Position numbers and translations under genes: made by a program. From Bedellia somnulentella (Eukaryota > Arthropoda > Insecta > Lepidoptera > Bedelliidae), in the NCBI GenBank assembly GCA_963576735.1, contig OY755187.1:12586001-12650000 (forward strand): a stretch of DNA of 64,000 nt, written 5' to 3'. This document shows, in pieces, positions 41,600 to 51,224 of the stretch (positions are counted from its first letter, which is position 1; every line of letters starts with the position of its first letter). The notes below the pieces were generated by a model. That model ran no database searches. It was given only the letters and a program-made list of their open reading frames with translations, and was not told where the DNA came from.

Positions 41600-41665
41600 T
41601 AATAAATAAAGAATAAATAAAGGAAAGAAAAATCTCGACACAGGCAGGAATCGAACCCGCATATT
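41600..41665 (+). repeat. Fragment of the palindromic B-box repeat
   Basis: AAATAAAGGAAAGAAAAATC then TCGACACAGGCAGGAATCG, AACCCGC. Confidence 0.6.
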
Positions 41666-42124
41666 GACTCATAATCATAACATAACAAACAAACAAAAAT
41701 ATTGACAATCTAATGACAAATGTTTAAACTATTGCAAAACTCCATTTATGGGCTAGGTTAACACGCGTTGGCCGCTTTATCTTTTCTATTTAAAGATTAT
41801 TAAAATACGCAACACCTCATGATGTATAAATTTTATACAGAGGAAATCTCAATTTTCCAGTCTATTATTAAAAATACGTAGCAGAAAATTTTCGTTTAAA
41901 TTTTAAGAAGAAAACCTTAAGCTTGGTACCGAGAAATATTTTATCTTCTCCATCGCTCCGTTTTATGAAAACCATATTTTATTTGGCAGCAGCTTTACTA
42001 CGATAGTTATAACGTTTTTCTTTGAAACCAGGAGGTGCTAGCTTCTAGTTCTACTTCAGCGATGGAAAATATTTAAGAGATTCCATTAAGCTAAAGTGAT
42101 TCATTTAATAAATTTGTGCCTATA
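41666..42124. other. No feature recognised
   Basis: AT-rich spacer. Confidence 0.4.
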
Positions 42125-42340
42125 TATAGGCTGGGGAGTGTCAGCGTAAAATAGCACTACCCCATCAATTTCTTTCAATGGATGTAAAAGGCGCCTCAGG
42201 GTGAGGTTAAGGTGAGGTAAAGGTAAGGGTGGAGTCTTTAATGACTTTTTTGGGCGATACGGTAGGAGACCAATCACTAACAACCTTTATTGTACCATCT
42301 GTCCCCCACTCGAATTCCAGAATTGGCTGAGGAATATCTT
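42125..42340 (+). mobile_element. SINE-A copy, diverged
   Basis: GGGGAGTGTCAGCGTAAAAT ... GGGCGATACGGTAGGAGACC ... GAATTGGCTGAGGAA, with a local GGTGAGGTTAAGGTGAGG duplication. Confidence 0.75.
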
Positions 42341-42556
42341 ATTATTATTATAAAGTATAAAATATTAAGTACAAAAATTACAAGCGTCACGGATTTCTAT
42401 TACAATTTTTCCACCGTATTGCGTAAGACGTGATTTAATGTTTATGAGCTTTTTTGAAGTAATTGTTGTGCTATCCCGACGAGAGCTTTAAATTTAACTA
42501 TCTATTACGTTAAAATCATTTCTCCACTCAATTTCTAAAAGTGGTTTCCAAAATTC

Positions 42557-43130
42557 ATTACAACTCAAACTCAAACGTTTACGCCGTAAATTCCCGAAGG
42601 AGTTGGAAGAGGTACTAACACCTCTTCATCACGTGACATTGTCACCTGATGTTCAGAGTACCCACGTTTTGCTTGGACAGTGTACTCACGGACAGGCCTA
42701 TCGCCGTTTTGTCCGAATACTGTCACAGGACTAAGTACAACTATGATAAATTAACCACATATATGTCTTTAAAAAAGACAAATTAATATTTGCTGTGTAG
42801 TGTCGGCTGTCAGCTTAAAATAGCACTACCCCATTTCTTCCGGTGGGTGTATGTAAGAGGCGACTAACGGTATTGGGGCTTTTAAGGGATTTTTGGGCGA
42901 TGCGGTTGGAGACCCATCTCCAATAACCTTTATTTTACCCTCTTTATCCCACTCAACTTTCCAAAAGTGGCTGAGTAGTTTCTAATTCCTTAGCTCTGAC
43001 TACCCTTTTTCGGGATTTACAGCCGTGAGTATATGTATGTATGTAAATTAATATAGGCTCGCCCCGGGATATGAACCATCATCGTATGCACGATAAGCGG
43101 TGTTCTACCTATTGAACTTTCCAACATTGT
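42557..43130 (-). mobile_element. SINE-T copy interrupted by SINE-A
   Basis: 42557-42780 (CAAACGTTTACGCCGTAAAT ... TGATAAATTAACCACATAT) continues at 43055-43130 with the reversed tRNA-like head (GCTCGCCCCGGGATATGAAC ... GTTCTACCTATTG). Confidence 0.85.
42790..43044 (+). mobile_element. SINE-A full-length copy nested in SINE-T
   Basis: Exactly bounded by AAATTAATAT at 42780-42789 and 43045-43054 (10-bp target duplication); 255 bp from TTGCTGTGTAGTG to the GTATGTATGT tail. Confidence 0.93.
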
Positions 43131-43440
43131 CACTACTCCTAAAACCCCAAGCCTCTTAGGAAAGCCATCAATAATGGTTACTCACTGTTTTCAATTATAT
43201 CTGCTACGAAATTCGAGTTTTGTAAACAAATTTTTATTACTTTTAACTGGAAAAATACTTAAATGTTATTTATGTCCAAGTGAAAGGCCGATAAGTACTT
43301 AAGCTCTTTAGGACGGCATAAGTGTCAAGTGCAATATTTCTAATGTTACTTACTACAGAACTCCAGTTATAAGCGAAGTGTTTTAAAATACCCACTGCGA
43401 CGGAAAAATGTTGGCAGAATTTCTTAAACATAGTTTGGTG
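43131..43440. other. No feature recognised
   Basis: Left flank of the endonuclease-like remnant; a possible upstream extension of that ORF is not supported. Confidence 0.35.
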
Positions 43441-44237
43441 TACGAGTAGCTTTAAGTTTGTTAGTTCAGTTGCAAGGATTTTGCATGAAAATCTATTCAA
43501 TTTAATTGAATTGGGCCTGTTCGAATATCTCAGTATTGATTTTTATAATCACTGGTTGAATGCGATTCCTTCCCATAACGGTGGGACATTGCTTGATCGA
43601 ACCACTTTGACCTTCTCTATTTGTTTGAGATTAGGATTACGCACTAACGAACCGCACAGATGTCGTTGTGGTGACTGGGTAGATGCATTGGGTCGACATG
43701 GACTTTCTTGTCAGCGAAGTGCCGGCCGTTTATCCAGACATCGCATCGATCAATAACATCTTAAGGCGTGCATTAGTAAGTGTAGGTGTTCCATCCGTTT
43801 TAGAGCCAAGTGGTTTGACACGCGATGATGGAAAGAGGCCGGACGGCATGTCACTGATCCCCTGGGCTAACGGGCTTCCGTTAGTTTGGGATGCGACATG
43901 TGTCGATACTATCGCCGGTTGCCACGTAGCTTCCGCTTCTCGCAGGGTTGGTTCAGCGGCTACTATTGCTAAGGCCAACAAAAAACTGAAATATTCCTCT
44001 CTACCCCATGGATATTATTTTGTCCCCTTTGGGGTGGAGACTTTGGGGCCTTGGGGTCCGGAAGCACGTGGTTTATATAAAGAGTTAGCTTGCCGTCTTA
44101 CTGAAACAACTGGGAACCCAAAGGCAGGCTCTTACCTTGGACAAAGACTTAGTATTGCTATACAACGCGGCAATGCTTCAAGCGTACTAGCTACCCTTCC
44201 CCGAGAAGAGGAGCTGGCAGATGTTTTTAGATTTTAA
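43441..44237 (+). pseudogene. Mobile-element endonuclease-like domain, frameshifted
   Basis: Two overlapping frames make one domain. The first (to about 43740) has LRLGLRTNEPHRCRCGDW then DALGRHGLSCQRSAG; the second (to the TAA after 44234) has EPSGLTRDDGKRPDG, LVWDATCVDT, YFVPFGVETLGPWG and LGQRLSIAIQRGNA. The pattern C-x-C ... H-x3-C, then RPD, then a W-D-x-T strand suggests a zinc-containing restriction-like (PD-(D/E)xK) nuclease of the sort found C-terminal to reverse transcriptases in some retroelements. A single extra base near 43742 shifts the frame. No reverse-transcriptase segment is seen upstream, so it is a 5'-truncated relic. Family name not certain. Confidence 0.7.
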
Positions 44238-44384
44238 GTTTTTAGGTATCTATTTTAATTATGTAAATAAGTGTTATACTTTTTTTAATTAATATATATT
44301 TCTTTTTGTAGCTGATGCATATAACTAAGTAGATTTTAATTTAATGCCTTTTGTCTTCTGTATATAATATATATGTGTATTACT

Positions 44385-44605
44385 CATGCATAAATATACT
44401 CATGGCGAAAAGGGGTAGACAGAGCTTTAGAGTTAGAAACTCCTTAGCCATATTTGGAAGTTGATAGGGGACAAGATGGTAGAAATAAAGTATCGTTAGT
44501 GATGGGTCTCCAACCGCATCGCCCAAAAATCACTCTTAAAAAAGCCTCAACACTTACGTTCACCTATGGGAAGCAATGACGAAGTGTTATTCTAAGCTGA
44601 TATTT
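44385..44605 (-). mobile_element. SINE-A copy
   Basis: ATACTCATGGCGAAAAGGGG ... GTCTCCAACCGCATCGCCC ... TATTCTAAGCTGATA. Confidence 0.8.
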
Positions 44606-44939
44606 AATTTATTTATTTATACTATACAGCAAATATATATTTAGTATACGCAGATAACTAAAATGGTCACATTTCATAAAGAAAACCCCTTTCATCTATG
44701 ATTTATAACACCGCTTTAGAAATATTCTTGCATAAAAAAACATGAAAACAACACGGTAAACCTTTCTTTGAGGAAATGTTTTGCGTTCTTTTCAAAAGAG
44801 ATTTTTAACAATAAGGAAACATTGAGAATGGTGGACTTAAAATGAATCGGATTAGACTGAAATGCACCCAGTAAAATAAACTTTACTACCATCAGTAACT
44901 TGAGAGATCTTATTATAACATGGACCAAAAAACTATTTA
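44606..44939. other. No feature recognised
   Basis: AT-rich spacer. Confidence 0.4.
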
Positions 44940-44985
44940 TCTATACTCACGGCTATAAGGGGTTACTAGAGCCCCGAAAGAAACA
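44940..44985 (-). mobile_element. SINE-A 3' scrap
   Basis: TATACTCACGGCTATAAGGG then TTACTAGAGCC. Confidence 0.5.
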
Positions 44986-45034
44986 GTTCCTTAGAAACAT
45001 TTGCAGAGGGTTAAAACCGAACGATGTACGTACA

Positions 45035-45745
45035 TAAATAAATATTATTTCCCATTGGGGTATGCAGAGACTATTGATCGCCATTTTGTACGATCCTGGC
45101 AAACCTCTATAGCTTCGACACTGGCGGGGTTCGAACCCGCGATCTTCGGGTATACGCCCCCGTCGCTCTACCAACTGAGCTACAGTGTCAGTACAGCTAC
45201 AAATTCCTCTATCCTTTGTTTTTTTTTTACACGTTCAAGTAGTGTTTGCGTTTCCTACCTCCGAATTTTAACTAATTCGGACGGCCACTTGTCTACCTTT
45301 TCAGATAGAATGCAAATGTTGGAAGCGCCTGACTATCACACATTTTTTTTTTATTTTTTTTTATCTTTTTTTGACATGAATACCTCATGTGGGGATTATT
45401 ACTTATAAATAAAAGATGTTATTAAAAGAAAGAAAAATTTCGACACTGGCGGGGTTCGAACCCGCGACCTCTACCTCGCGAAATCGCATCCAGCGCGAAA
45501 TTCCTCTATCCTATTCCGCCAATGTCGAAATTTTTCTTTCCTTTAATAACATCTTTTATTTATTAGTAATAATCCCCACATGAGGAATTCATGTAAAAAA
45601 AAAAAAAAAACATTAAACTCTATAGCTTCGTTGACATCCATATTTTTTTTCATACATGCTCTTTTATTCTTTATACTTCGGACCCATGCATGCCTTTTTG
45701 GGCAAATTCGCTATTTAGTCACGGTGTGTCCTCCATGGTTGTCCT
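45035..45745 (-). mobile_element. RTE-Y fragment split by a nested insertion
   Basis: 45035-45117 (TTTCCCATTGGGGTATGCAG ... CTCTATAGCTTCG) resumes at 45618 with the same CTCTATAGCTTCG, then TTGACATCCA and CATGCTCTTTTATTC. Confidence 0.85.
45118..45617. mobile_element. 500-bp insertion: tRNA-like head plus palindrome, 13-bp target duplication
   Basis: Flanked by CTCTATAGCTTCG (45105-45117 and 45618-45630). 45118-45190 on the minus strand is tRNA-like: TAGCTCAGTTGGTAGAGC, GCGGGTTCGAACCCCGC, and ends able to pair as GACACTG/CAGTGTC, but the anticodon stem is irregular. 45373-45595 is an almost perfect palindrome with arms of about 80 bp around a second B-box-like core. A poly(A) run (45596-45610) closes the insertion on the plus strand. 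Confidence 0.75.
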
Positions 45746-45957
45746 CTACTCACATTACTTTCCACATTTTTATCAATATAATTATTTGAAAAGGTGTTTT
45801 TCTGGAAGTAACTGAAAATTTGAGTTTTTTTTTGTACGGCATATCAGAAATACTAATTCTAATTTGTATATAAAGCTTAAACAAATTAATCGGGCATTTT
45901 AAAATCAAATTTTAGTACGTCTGCTTGTTCGTTCATCGGTCTGTTTCTTCGTTTTTT
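45746..45957. other. No feature recognised
   Basis: Spacer. Confidence 0.35.
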
Positions 45958-46170
45958 ATGCTGTATAGTGATGACTTAAAATAGCGCAACCCCATATCAT
46001 CCCATGGGTGATTGTAGAGGCGACTAATTTGCGGTTGGAGACCCATCACGAAAAATATTATATTTTACAATCTTTTTGCACTTCAGTTTCAAAAGTGACT
46101 GAAGAATTTTCTGACTCTGAAGCCCTAGCTACACCTTTTAGGGAATTATAGTCGTGAGTTTATATGTATG
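45958..46170 (+). mobile_element. SINE-A copy, internally deleted
   Basis: CTGTATAGTGATGACTTAAA ... TTTGCGGTTGGAGACCC ... TAGTCGTGAGTTTATATG; the segment between ACTAA and GCGGTTGG is missing. Confidence 0.75.
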
Positions 46171-46769
46171 TCAAGCTTGGAACGAATAGAAATGTTTAGT
46201 AGGTTTAGTTTACGCCGCAACAGAGAATACTTCGATTTTGAGAGGGAAATAAAAAAATAGAAAAAAACATACTAAATTTGTTATTCATTCATAACCAAAT
46301 GATAAACAAATATTTTTAACCTACATTTTAAACTATTCTGATATATTTACATAATTATTTGAAATGTTCTTAAGACTTTTCTTGTGATATTTAACGGGTG
46401 ATGGTTACCTACGTTCTAGTTTTTTTTAAATATTATTTAATTTGTAATAGTAATTATGTGTATGTTAATATATCAATAATACCTCTGTTATTAAAATCGG
46501 ATCTGTTGTATCGGTGCAATGGTAAAACTTACTTTATACATAAATAAATGTAACATAAGAAAGCAGGCGTCTGTTTGTATGTAGATAAATAAACCACAAA
46601 ATAGTTGTGTCCAGCTTTTAAACAATAAAAGAGAAGATAAAACTGTAGCTATTAATCACATACAAGTCGTGGATTAGATCATTCATTAATTAAATTAAAC
46701 ACAAACTGTCTTTCATCCAAACTTTATAATAAAATGTATATACCTGCTTATAACAAACAAAAAACAATA
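46171..46769. other. Downstream region of peptide gene C
   Basis: AT-rich; no repeat of the window's families recognised. Confidence 0.4.
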
Positions 46770-46775
46770 TTTATT
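46770..46775 (-). terminator. Poly(A) signal of peptide gene C
   Basis: AATAAA on the minus strand six bases after the TAA, followed by a T-rich stretch (ATTGTTTTTTGTTTG). Confidence 0.6.
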
Positions 46776-46781
46776 CCCTAA

Positions 46782-47006
46782 TTATCCACTTAAAAGTTGT
46801 GAAATAACAAACATAGCAATCTTCTGTATCCAGCACCAAATAGAACATCCTGGCTTCTTCGGTTCTTCTTCTTCTTCTGGCGTTTCTTCTTTTTCTGTAG
46901 TATTTGTCGCGGAAGTAGTAGCAGCTTCTTCTTGACAACAGCAGAATTGAAACATTACACCTAACAGAACAATCACTATAAAGAGTTTTACAATTGTTTT
47001 CATCAT
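46782..47006 (-). CDS. Small secreted peptide precursor C (unknown family)
   Basis: The ORF extends to 47060, but the ATG at 47006 is preferred: it gives exactly 74 residues like gene A and opens directly with a signal peptide (MMKTIVKLFIVIVLLGVM), while the upstream 18 residues are polar. A CAAATACAG just before it could be a splice acceptor. Likely cleavage is after the Cys cluster FCCC, leaving Gln-Glu at the new N-terminus as in gene A. The linker is Thr-rich then strongly acidic (ETPEEEEEPKK). The C-terminal peptide C54-S-I-W-C58-W and IQKIAMFVISQLLSG differs from gene A by only Val to Ile over 21 residues, although most codons differ. Secreted, possibly amidated, one possible disulfide. 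Function unknown. Confidence 0.82.
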   Translation of the reverse strand: MMKTIVKLFIVIVLLGVMFQFCCCQEEAATTSATNTTEKEETPEEEEEPKKPGCSIWCWIQKIAMFVISQLLSG

Positions 47007-47060
47007 TGCTGTATTTGCAACATAAAAGTTGACATCCAAAGAGCAATTTAGATTTATCAA

Positions 47061-47307
47061 TGCGTGGTTTTTGTTGCTTTTCGGATGATGTTATGTCTAA
47101 ATAATTACTTGTTCTGATTGTATCACTATGATGTATTTTTGATTGGTTTTGATGAGCTAGGATTGTATTATGATTTATGTATATTATAACTATTATATTA
47201 AATGATAAATCAAACTAGTTTGCCATTTGCATGGTTGCTTGCATACATTTAAGAGTCTTACGTCTAACCGTTACGTCTTACGTCTAACCGTTACGTCTTA
47301 CGTGTAT
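47061..47307. other. Upstream of gene C; short tandem repeat
   Basis: TTACGTCTTACGTCTAACCG is repeated about 2.5 times at 47255-47305. It is not the TTAGG telomere repeat. Otherwise nothing recognised. Confidence 0.5.
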
Positions 47308-47470
47308 ACGTGTGTTTAGAATGTCACTACCCCTTTCAACCCACGGCTGTCGTAAGAGGTGACGAAGGGTTTAGGTCTTTTTAAGTGGTTTTTTCGGCAA
47401 TGCTATTGGAGACCCGTCACCAACGATACTCTATTTCTATCATCTTATCCCCTATCAACTTGCAATGTTA
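47308..47470 (+). mobile_element. SINE-A 5' two thirds
   Basis: GTTTAGAATGTCACTACCCC ... GCTATTGGAGACCCGTCACC ... CCCTATCAACTTGCAA. Confidence 0.75.
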
Positions 47471-47547
47471 TGTACGTCTAAGCCCCGTCATTTTTATATT
47501 CGATATTTAAATATATGTTTCAAATGTATGATTTTCTGTACAGTTAC

Positions 47548-47990
47548 AATGGGCTATTTGACAATGCGAGAAATAAAGTGTCAATTGCTGTCATCAGTAT
47601 AAATTAAGAGTTTAAAAATGGTTATGGTAAGTTAAAATAATAATTCATTTCTTTAAAAATCAATAAATAAAAATGCAAATTTTTAAACGTTTGTCACGTG
47701 ACACAAAACGTTCTTGAATGGTCGAGTTTATGATGACGTCACCTGCCTGTAAAGAAACCTCGTGGCTCGTTTGTTGCCATAGACCAAATACAGGCAAGTG
47801 ACGTCACTGACCCGTTCACAGCGCCATATTGTCAAAATAGTGTTTTGACGCGCTATTTGAATATTCAATTTTTAATTTGATATTTTTCAGCAAATGTGCA
47901 CCAGATTTAAAAAATATAACTTTTACTGGGTTCCTTAAACTCTACCACATCATATAAAATGGATTTTAAAAACCTGTCAAATAGCCCATT
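47548..47990. mobile_element. MITE with 16-bp perfect terminal repeats
   Basis: AATGGGCTATTTGACA at 47548-47563 and its exact inverse TGTCAAATAGCCCATT at 47975-47990; ~443 bp, non-coding, with ATGACGTCACCTGCC and CAAGTGACGTCACTGACC near the centre. Superfamily unassigned. Confidence 0.8.
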
Positions 47991-48290
47991 ACGAAATTAC
48001 TCAGGATTACACTTATTGATATTTTTGTTTGGCTCGATTGAAGCTTTAGTGATAAGAGTAGTAAGTGTAATAAAATTAGTCCGTCTACTGCATATATGCG
48101 TGAATAGAGCAAAGTCACTTATCAGAACAATCGAGACACTCTCGTATGTGTAGCTGGCCAAATATTTATTGTTTCTGCCGATTGGGCATAAAAAAATACA
48201 AGAGGTCATGTGTTGATCTAAAACATGCGTCTCTGCCACCTATACGGGGAATATGCAGCGATCAATATTTTCTGCGTTCAAACTTATTTG

Positions 48291-48542
48291 CTGTGTAGTG
48301 CCGGCTTAGAATATCACTACCCCTTTCTACCCACGGGTGTCATAAAAGGTGACTCAGGTAATGGGGCTTTTTTAAGTGGTTTTTGGGTGATCCAGTTGGA
48401 GACCCATAACCAACGATACTTCGATTCTACCATCTTCTCCCCTATCAATTTCCAAATGTCACTGAGGAGATTCTAGCTCTTAAGCTCTGGCCACCCCTTT
48501 TTGGGATTTATGGCCGTGAGGATGTGTATGTATGCATGTATG
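48291..48542 (+). mobile_element. SINE-A full-length copy
   Basis: TGCTGTGTAGTGCCGGCTTA ... GGAGACCCATAACCAACGAT ... GCCGTGAGGATGTGTATG; CCCACGGG subfamily. Confidence 0.88.
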
Positions 48543-48954
48543 TTAAATAATTCTGGTATGATTTGAATCATGAAACTATATAAAGTCACATTGATTTGAA
48601 GCCAAATCTTTCAACCACCATAACACTTTAGAAGGAAAAAGTAAAAATATCAGACGCTATAAATAAGGACACCAATCAAACCTAAAGTCAGACACTTTCC
48701 TGGTCCAAGTTCCAAAACAAGGAAAAGAATTGCGCCAATCTAAATGAAACTAATAAATCATGCGATATTCAAAGGATTAAAGCTATTACGTGCACATCGC
48801 CTCCGTATCCGCAACAACGCATCAAATATATGGTGTTTTGGTCTCATAAATTAATGTCCCTGTCAAATACGAGACGACGACAATATACAACTGTCACATC
48901 TGTATTTCAATTGTGTTATGAGCTCTTTGGTTGAGCTGCGTCATCGTGCATCGT
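48543..48954. other. No feature recognised
   Basis: Spacer. Confidence 0.4.
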
Positions 48955-49153
48955 GCGTAAAAGGCGAATAAGGTTTTAGGCTTTTTAGGTGTTTTGATGG
49001 CTATGTGGTTGGAGACCCATCACTAAAAATATTTATTATACAATCTTTTTCCCACTTAACTTTCAAATGTGGCTAAAAAACTTCAAAGGTGGCTGAAACT
49101 CTGGCTACCCCTTTAAGGGATTTATAACTGTAAGTATATTTTAGTATGTATGA
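48955..49153 (+). mobile_element. SINE-A copy, 5'-truncated and diverged
   Basis: AAAAGGCGAATAAGGTTTTA ... ATGTGGTTGGAGACCCATC ... GGGATTTATAACTGTAAGT; it has a small duplication of the AAAGGTGGCT region. Confidence 0.75.
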
Positions 49154-49252
49154 AAATAGACGGGTCTTATAAGTCAGTTTTATTTTTTTTTCGTTCTCTT
49201 TAGAACTTTCATAATGAGATGTTTTATTATTTATTCATATATGTTTAATTTT

Positions 49253-49626
49253 TTGCGACATGATAGTCCAGTGGGTAGAACACCCGCCCGAAAAACAGAA
49301 GGGCGTGAGTTCCAATCCTGGGACGGGCCTACACCAATTTGTCTTTTCTAAAGTCATATGTGTGGTTAATTTATCATGGTTGCTAACGGTGAGGGAAAAC
49401 ATCGTGAGGAAACCCACATGGCTGAGTTGTACTTAGTCATGTGACAGTGTATTCGTACAAAACGGCGATAGGCCTGCCCCCTATCACGTGAGTACACTGT
49501 CTAAGCAAAACGTGGGTACCTTCTCTGGAAACGAGATGGCGCTTGCCATGTGAGTTCAGGAGTATTGGTACCTCTGCCAACCCCTTCGGGGATAAACGGC
49601 GTGAACGTTTATGTTATATGTTATGT
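49253..49626 (+). mobile_element. SINE-T full-length copy with target duplication
   Basis: The reference copy: tRNA-like head with A box TAGTCCAGTGGGTAG and B box GAGTTCCAATCCTGG, ~300-bp unique body, and a GTTATATGTTATG tail. TATGTTTAATTTT flanks it at 49240-49252 and 49627-49639 (13 bp). The irregular anticodon region shows it is a SINE head and not a tRNA gene. Confidence 0.93.
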
Positions 49627-49795
49627 TATGTTTAATTTTGTATGTTATAAAGTGGTAATTATTAAGTATGGTCTTTGTTGGCATTTGATGTCCTATTAAA
49701 GACTATATTTATTATACCGTTGCCATTTTTACAGTTATTGATTTTTGCTGAAAATGTCCTTATACAACGTCCCTTGAAATTTTCAAAACTCAAGG

Positions 49796-50484
49796 CTCAA
49801 GGAATTACGCCGTATATCCCCGAAGGGGTGGCAGAGAATATTACACTTATGAACGTATTACTAATTATTGTCACCTGGTGTTCAAAGTACCATGGTTTGC
49901 GTGGACAGTGAGTCACGTGATAGTGGGTAGGCCTATCGCCGATTTGTACGAATAGCCACTGACTAAGTGCAACTTAGCTATGTGGGTTTTCTCGCCACGT
50001 GTTCCCGCACTGATAGCAAACATGATAAATTAACCACACATATCACTTAAGAATCTTCCAATCCTGGGACGGGCCTACACCAATTTGTCTTTTCTAAAGT
50101 CATATGTGTGGTTAATTTATCATGGTTGCTAACAGTGAGGGAAAACATCGTGAGGAAACCCACATGGCTGAGTTGTACTTAGTCATGTGACAGTGTATTC
50201 GTACAAAACGGCGATAGGCCTGCCCCCTATCACGTGAGTACACTGTCTAAGCAAAACGTGGGTACCTTCTCTGGAAACTAGATGGCGTTTGCTATGTGAG
50301 TTCAGGAGTATTGGTACCTCTGTCAACCCCTTCGGGGATAAACGGCGTGAACGTTTATGTTTATGTTTATATATGTTATCACTTAAGAAAACGCACATTA
50401 GTGTGGGTCTGACTCGGGATTTGAACCCACGTCTCTCTGCTCGGTCATGGTTCAGGGTGGTTATACCCACTAAGCTATCACGAT
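49796..50484 (-). mobile_element. Older SINE-T copy interrupted by a younger one
   Basis: 49796-50053 (CGCCGTATATCCCCGAAGGG ... TTAACCACACATATCAC) resumes at 50390-50484 with the reversed head (ACTCGGGATTTGAACCCACG ... CACTAAGCTATCACG). Confidence 0.88.
50054..50376 (+). mobile_element. Young SINE-T copy nested in SINE-T
   Basis: Flanked by TATCACTTAAGAA (50041-50053, 50377-50389). Starts within the B box (5'-truncated) and differs from the copy at 49253 at only a handful of positions over ~320 bp. Confidence 0.93.
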
Positions 50485-50647
50485 TGTTGTTCCTTTAAAG
50501 AGACTAATATTAAATAATAAAGGTATCTAGTACATGGAGTAAAGTAAAGAAAATATGATGATATAAACTCATTATGACAAGCACACCGCCCGATACCACT
50601 TTTGAGGGTTGTTCTGTAAAAGTATGTTGAATTGTTAGACTTATTGT
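50485..50647. other. No feature recognised
   Basis: Short spacer. Confidence 0.4.
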
Positions 50648-50903
50648 ACATACATACATACATAACATATACCCACGGCTATAATTCCCTAGAAGAGGTA
50701 GCCAGAGCTAAGGAATTATAAATTCCTCAGCCACTTTTGGAAATTGAGTGGGGAAAAGATCGTAAAATAAAGGGTTTTGGTGATGGGCCTCCAACCGCAT
50801 CGCCCAAAAATCCAATAAAAAGCCCCAATATCCTTAGTCGCCTTTTACGACACCCGTGGGTAGAAAGGGGTAGCGACATTCTAAGCCGGCACTACACGGC
50901 ATT
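50648..50903 (-). mobile_element. SINE-A full-length copy
   Basis: CATACATACATACATAACAT ... CAACCGCATCGCCCAAAAAT ... GCCGGCACTACACGGCA; abuts the LINE-A tail. Confidence 0.9.
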
Positions 50904-51224
50904 CTAATTAATAAAAAAAAAAAAAAAAAAACAGTTTATTAACACACCAAAAATTACAGATACATAGTAAATTGATGATCCTTGCACTAGGCGGAGCCTG
51001 TATCGCAGGGATCGGTAAAACAAAAACTACCAAAAAAAGCTTACTAATTAATTGTTTACAAAAAGAGATCTTAGTAATAAAATTGTACATTTTACTTAAT
51101 TTTAAGATTGTTAGACTACAAAAACATAAAAAATAATATAATAAGAGAAAATAATATTAACTGCCACAAAGAAACAAGGTAAAAGAAAAACAGTTATATA
51201 TTATAATAACTGAGAGAGATGCGT

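Noticed and set aside
45118..45190. Candidate true tRNA gene on the minus strand
   Set aside because: Acceptor, D and T arms look fair, but the anticodon stem is irregular and it lies inside a retroposed insertion with a target duplication, so it is treated as a SINE head.
47255..47305. TTACG-type tandem repeat as interstitial telomere sequence
   Set aside because: The unit is ~20 bp and does not match the insect TTAGG repeat.
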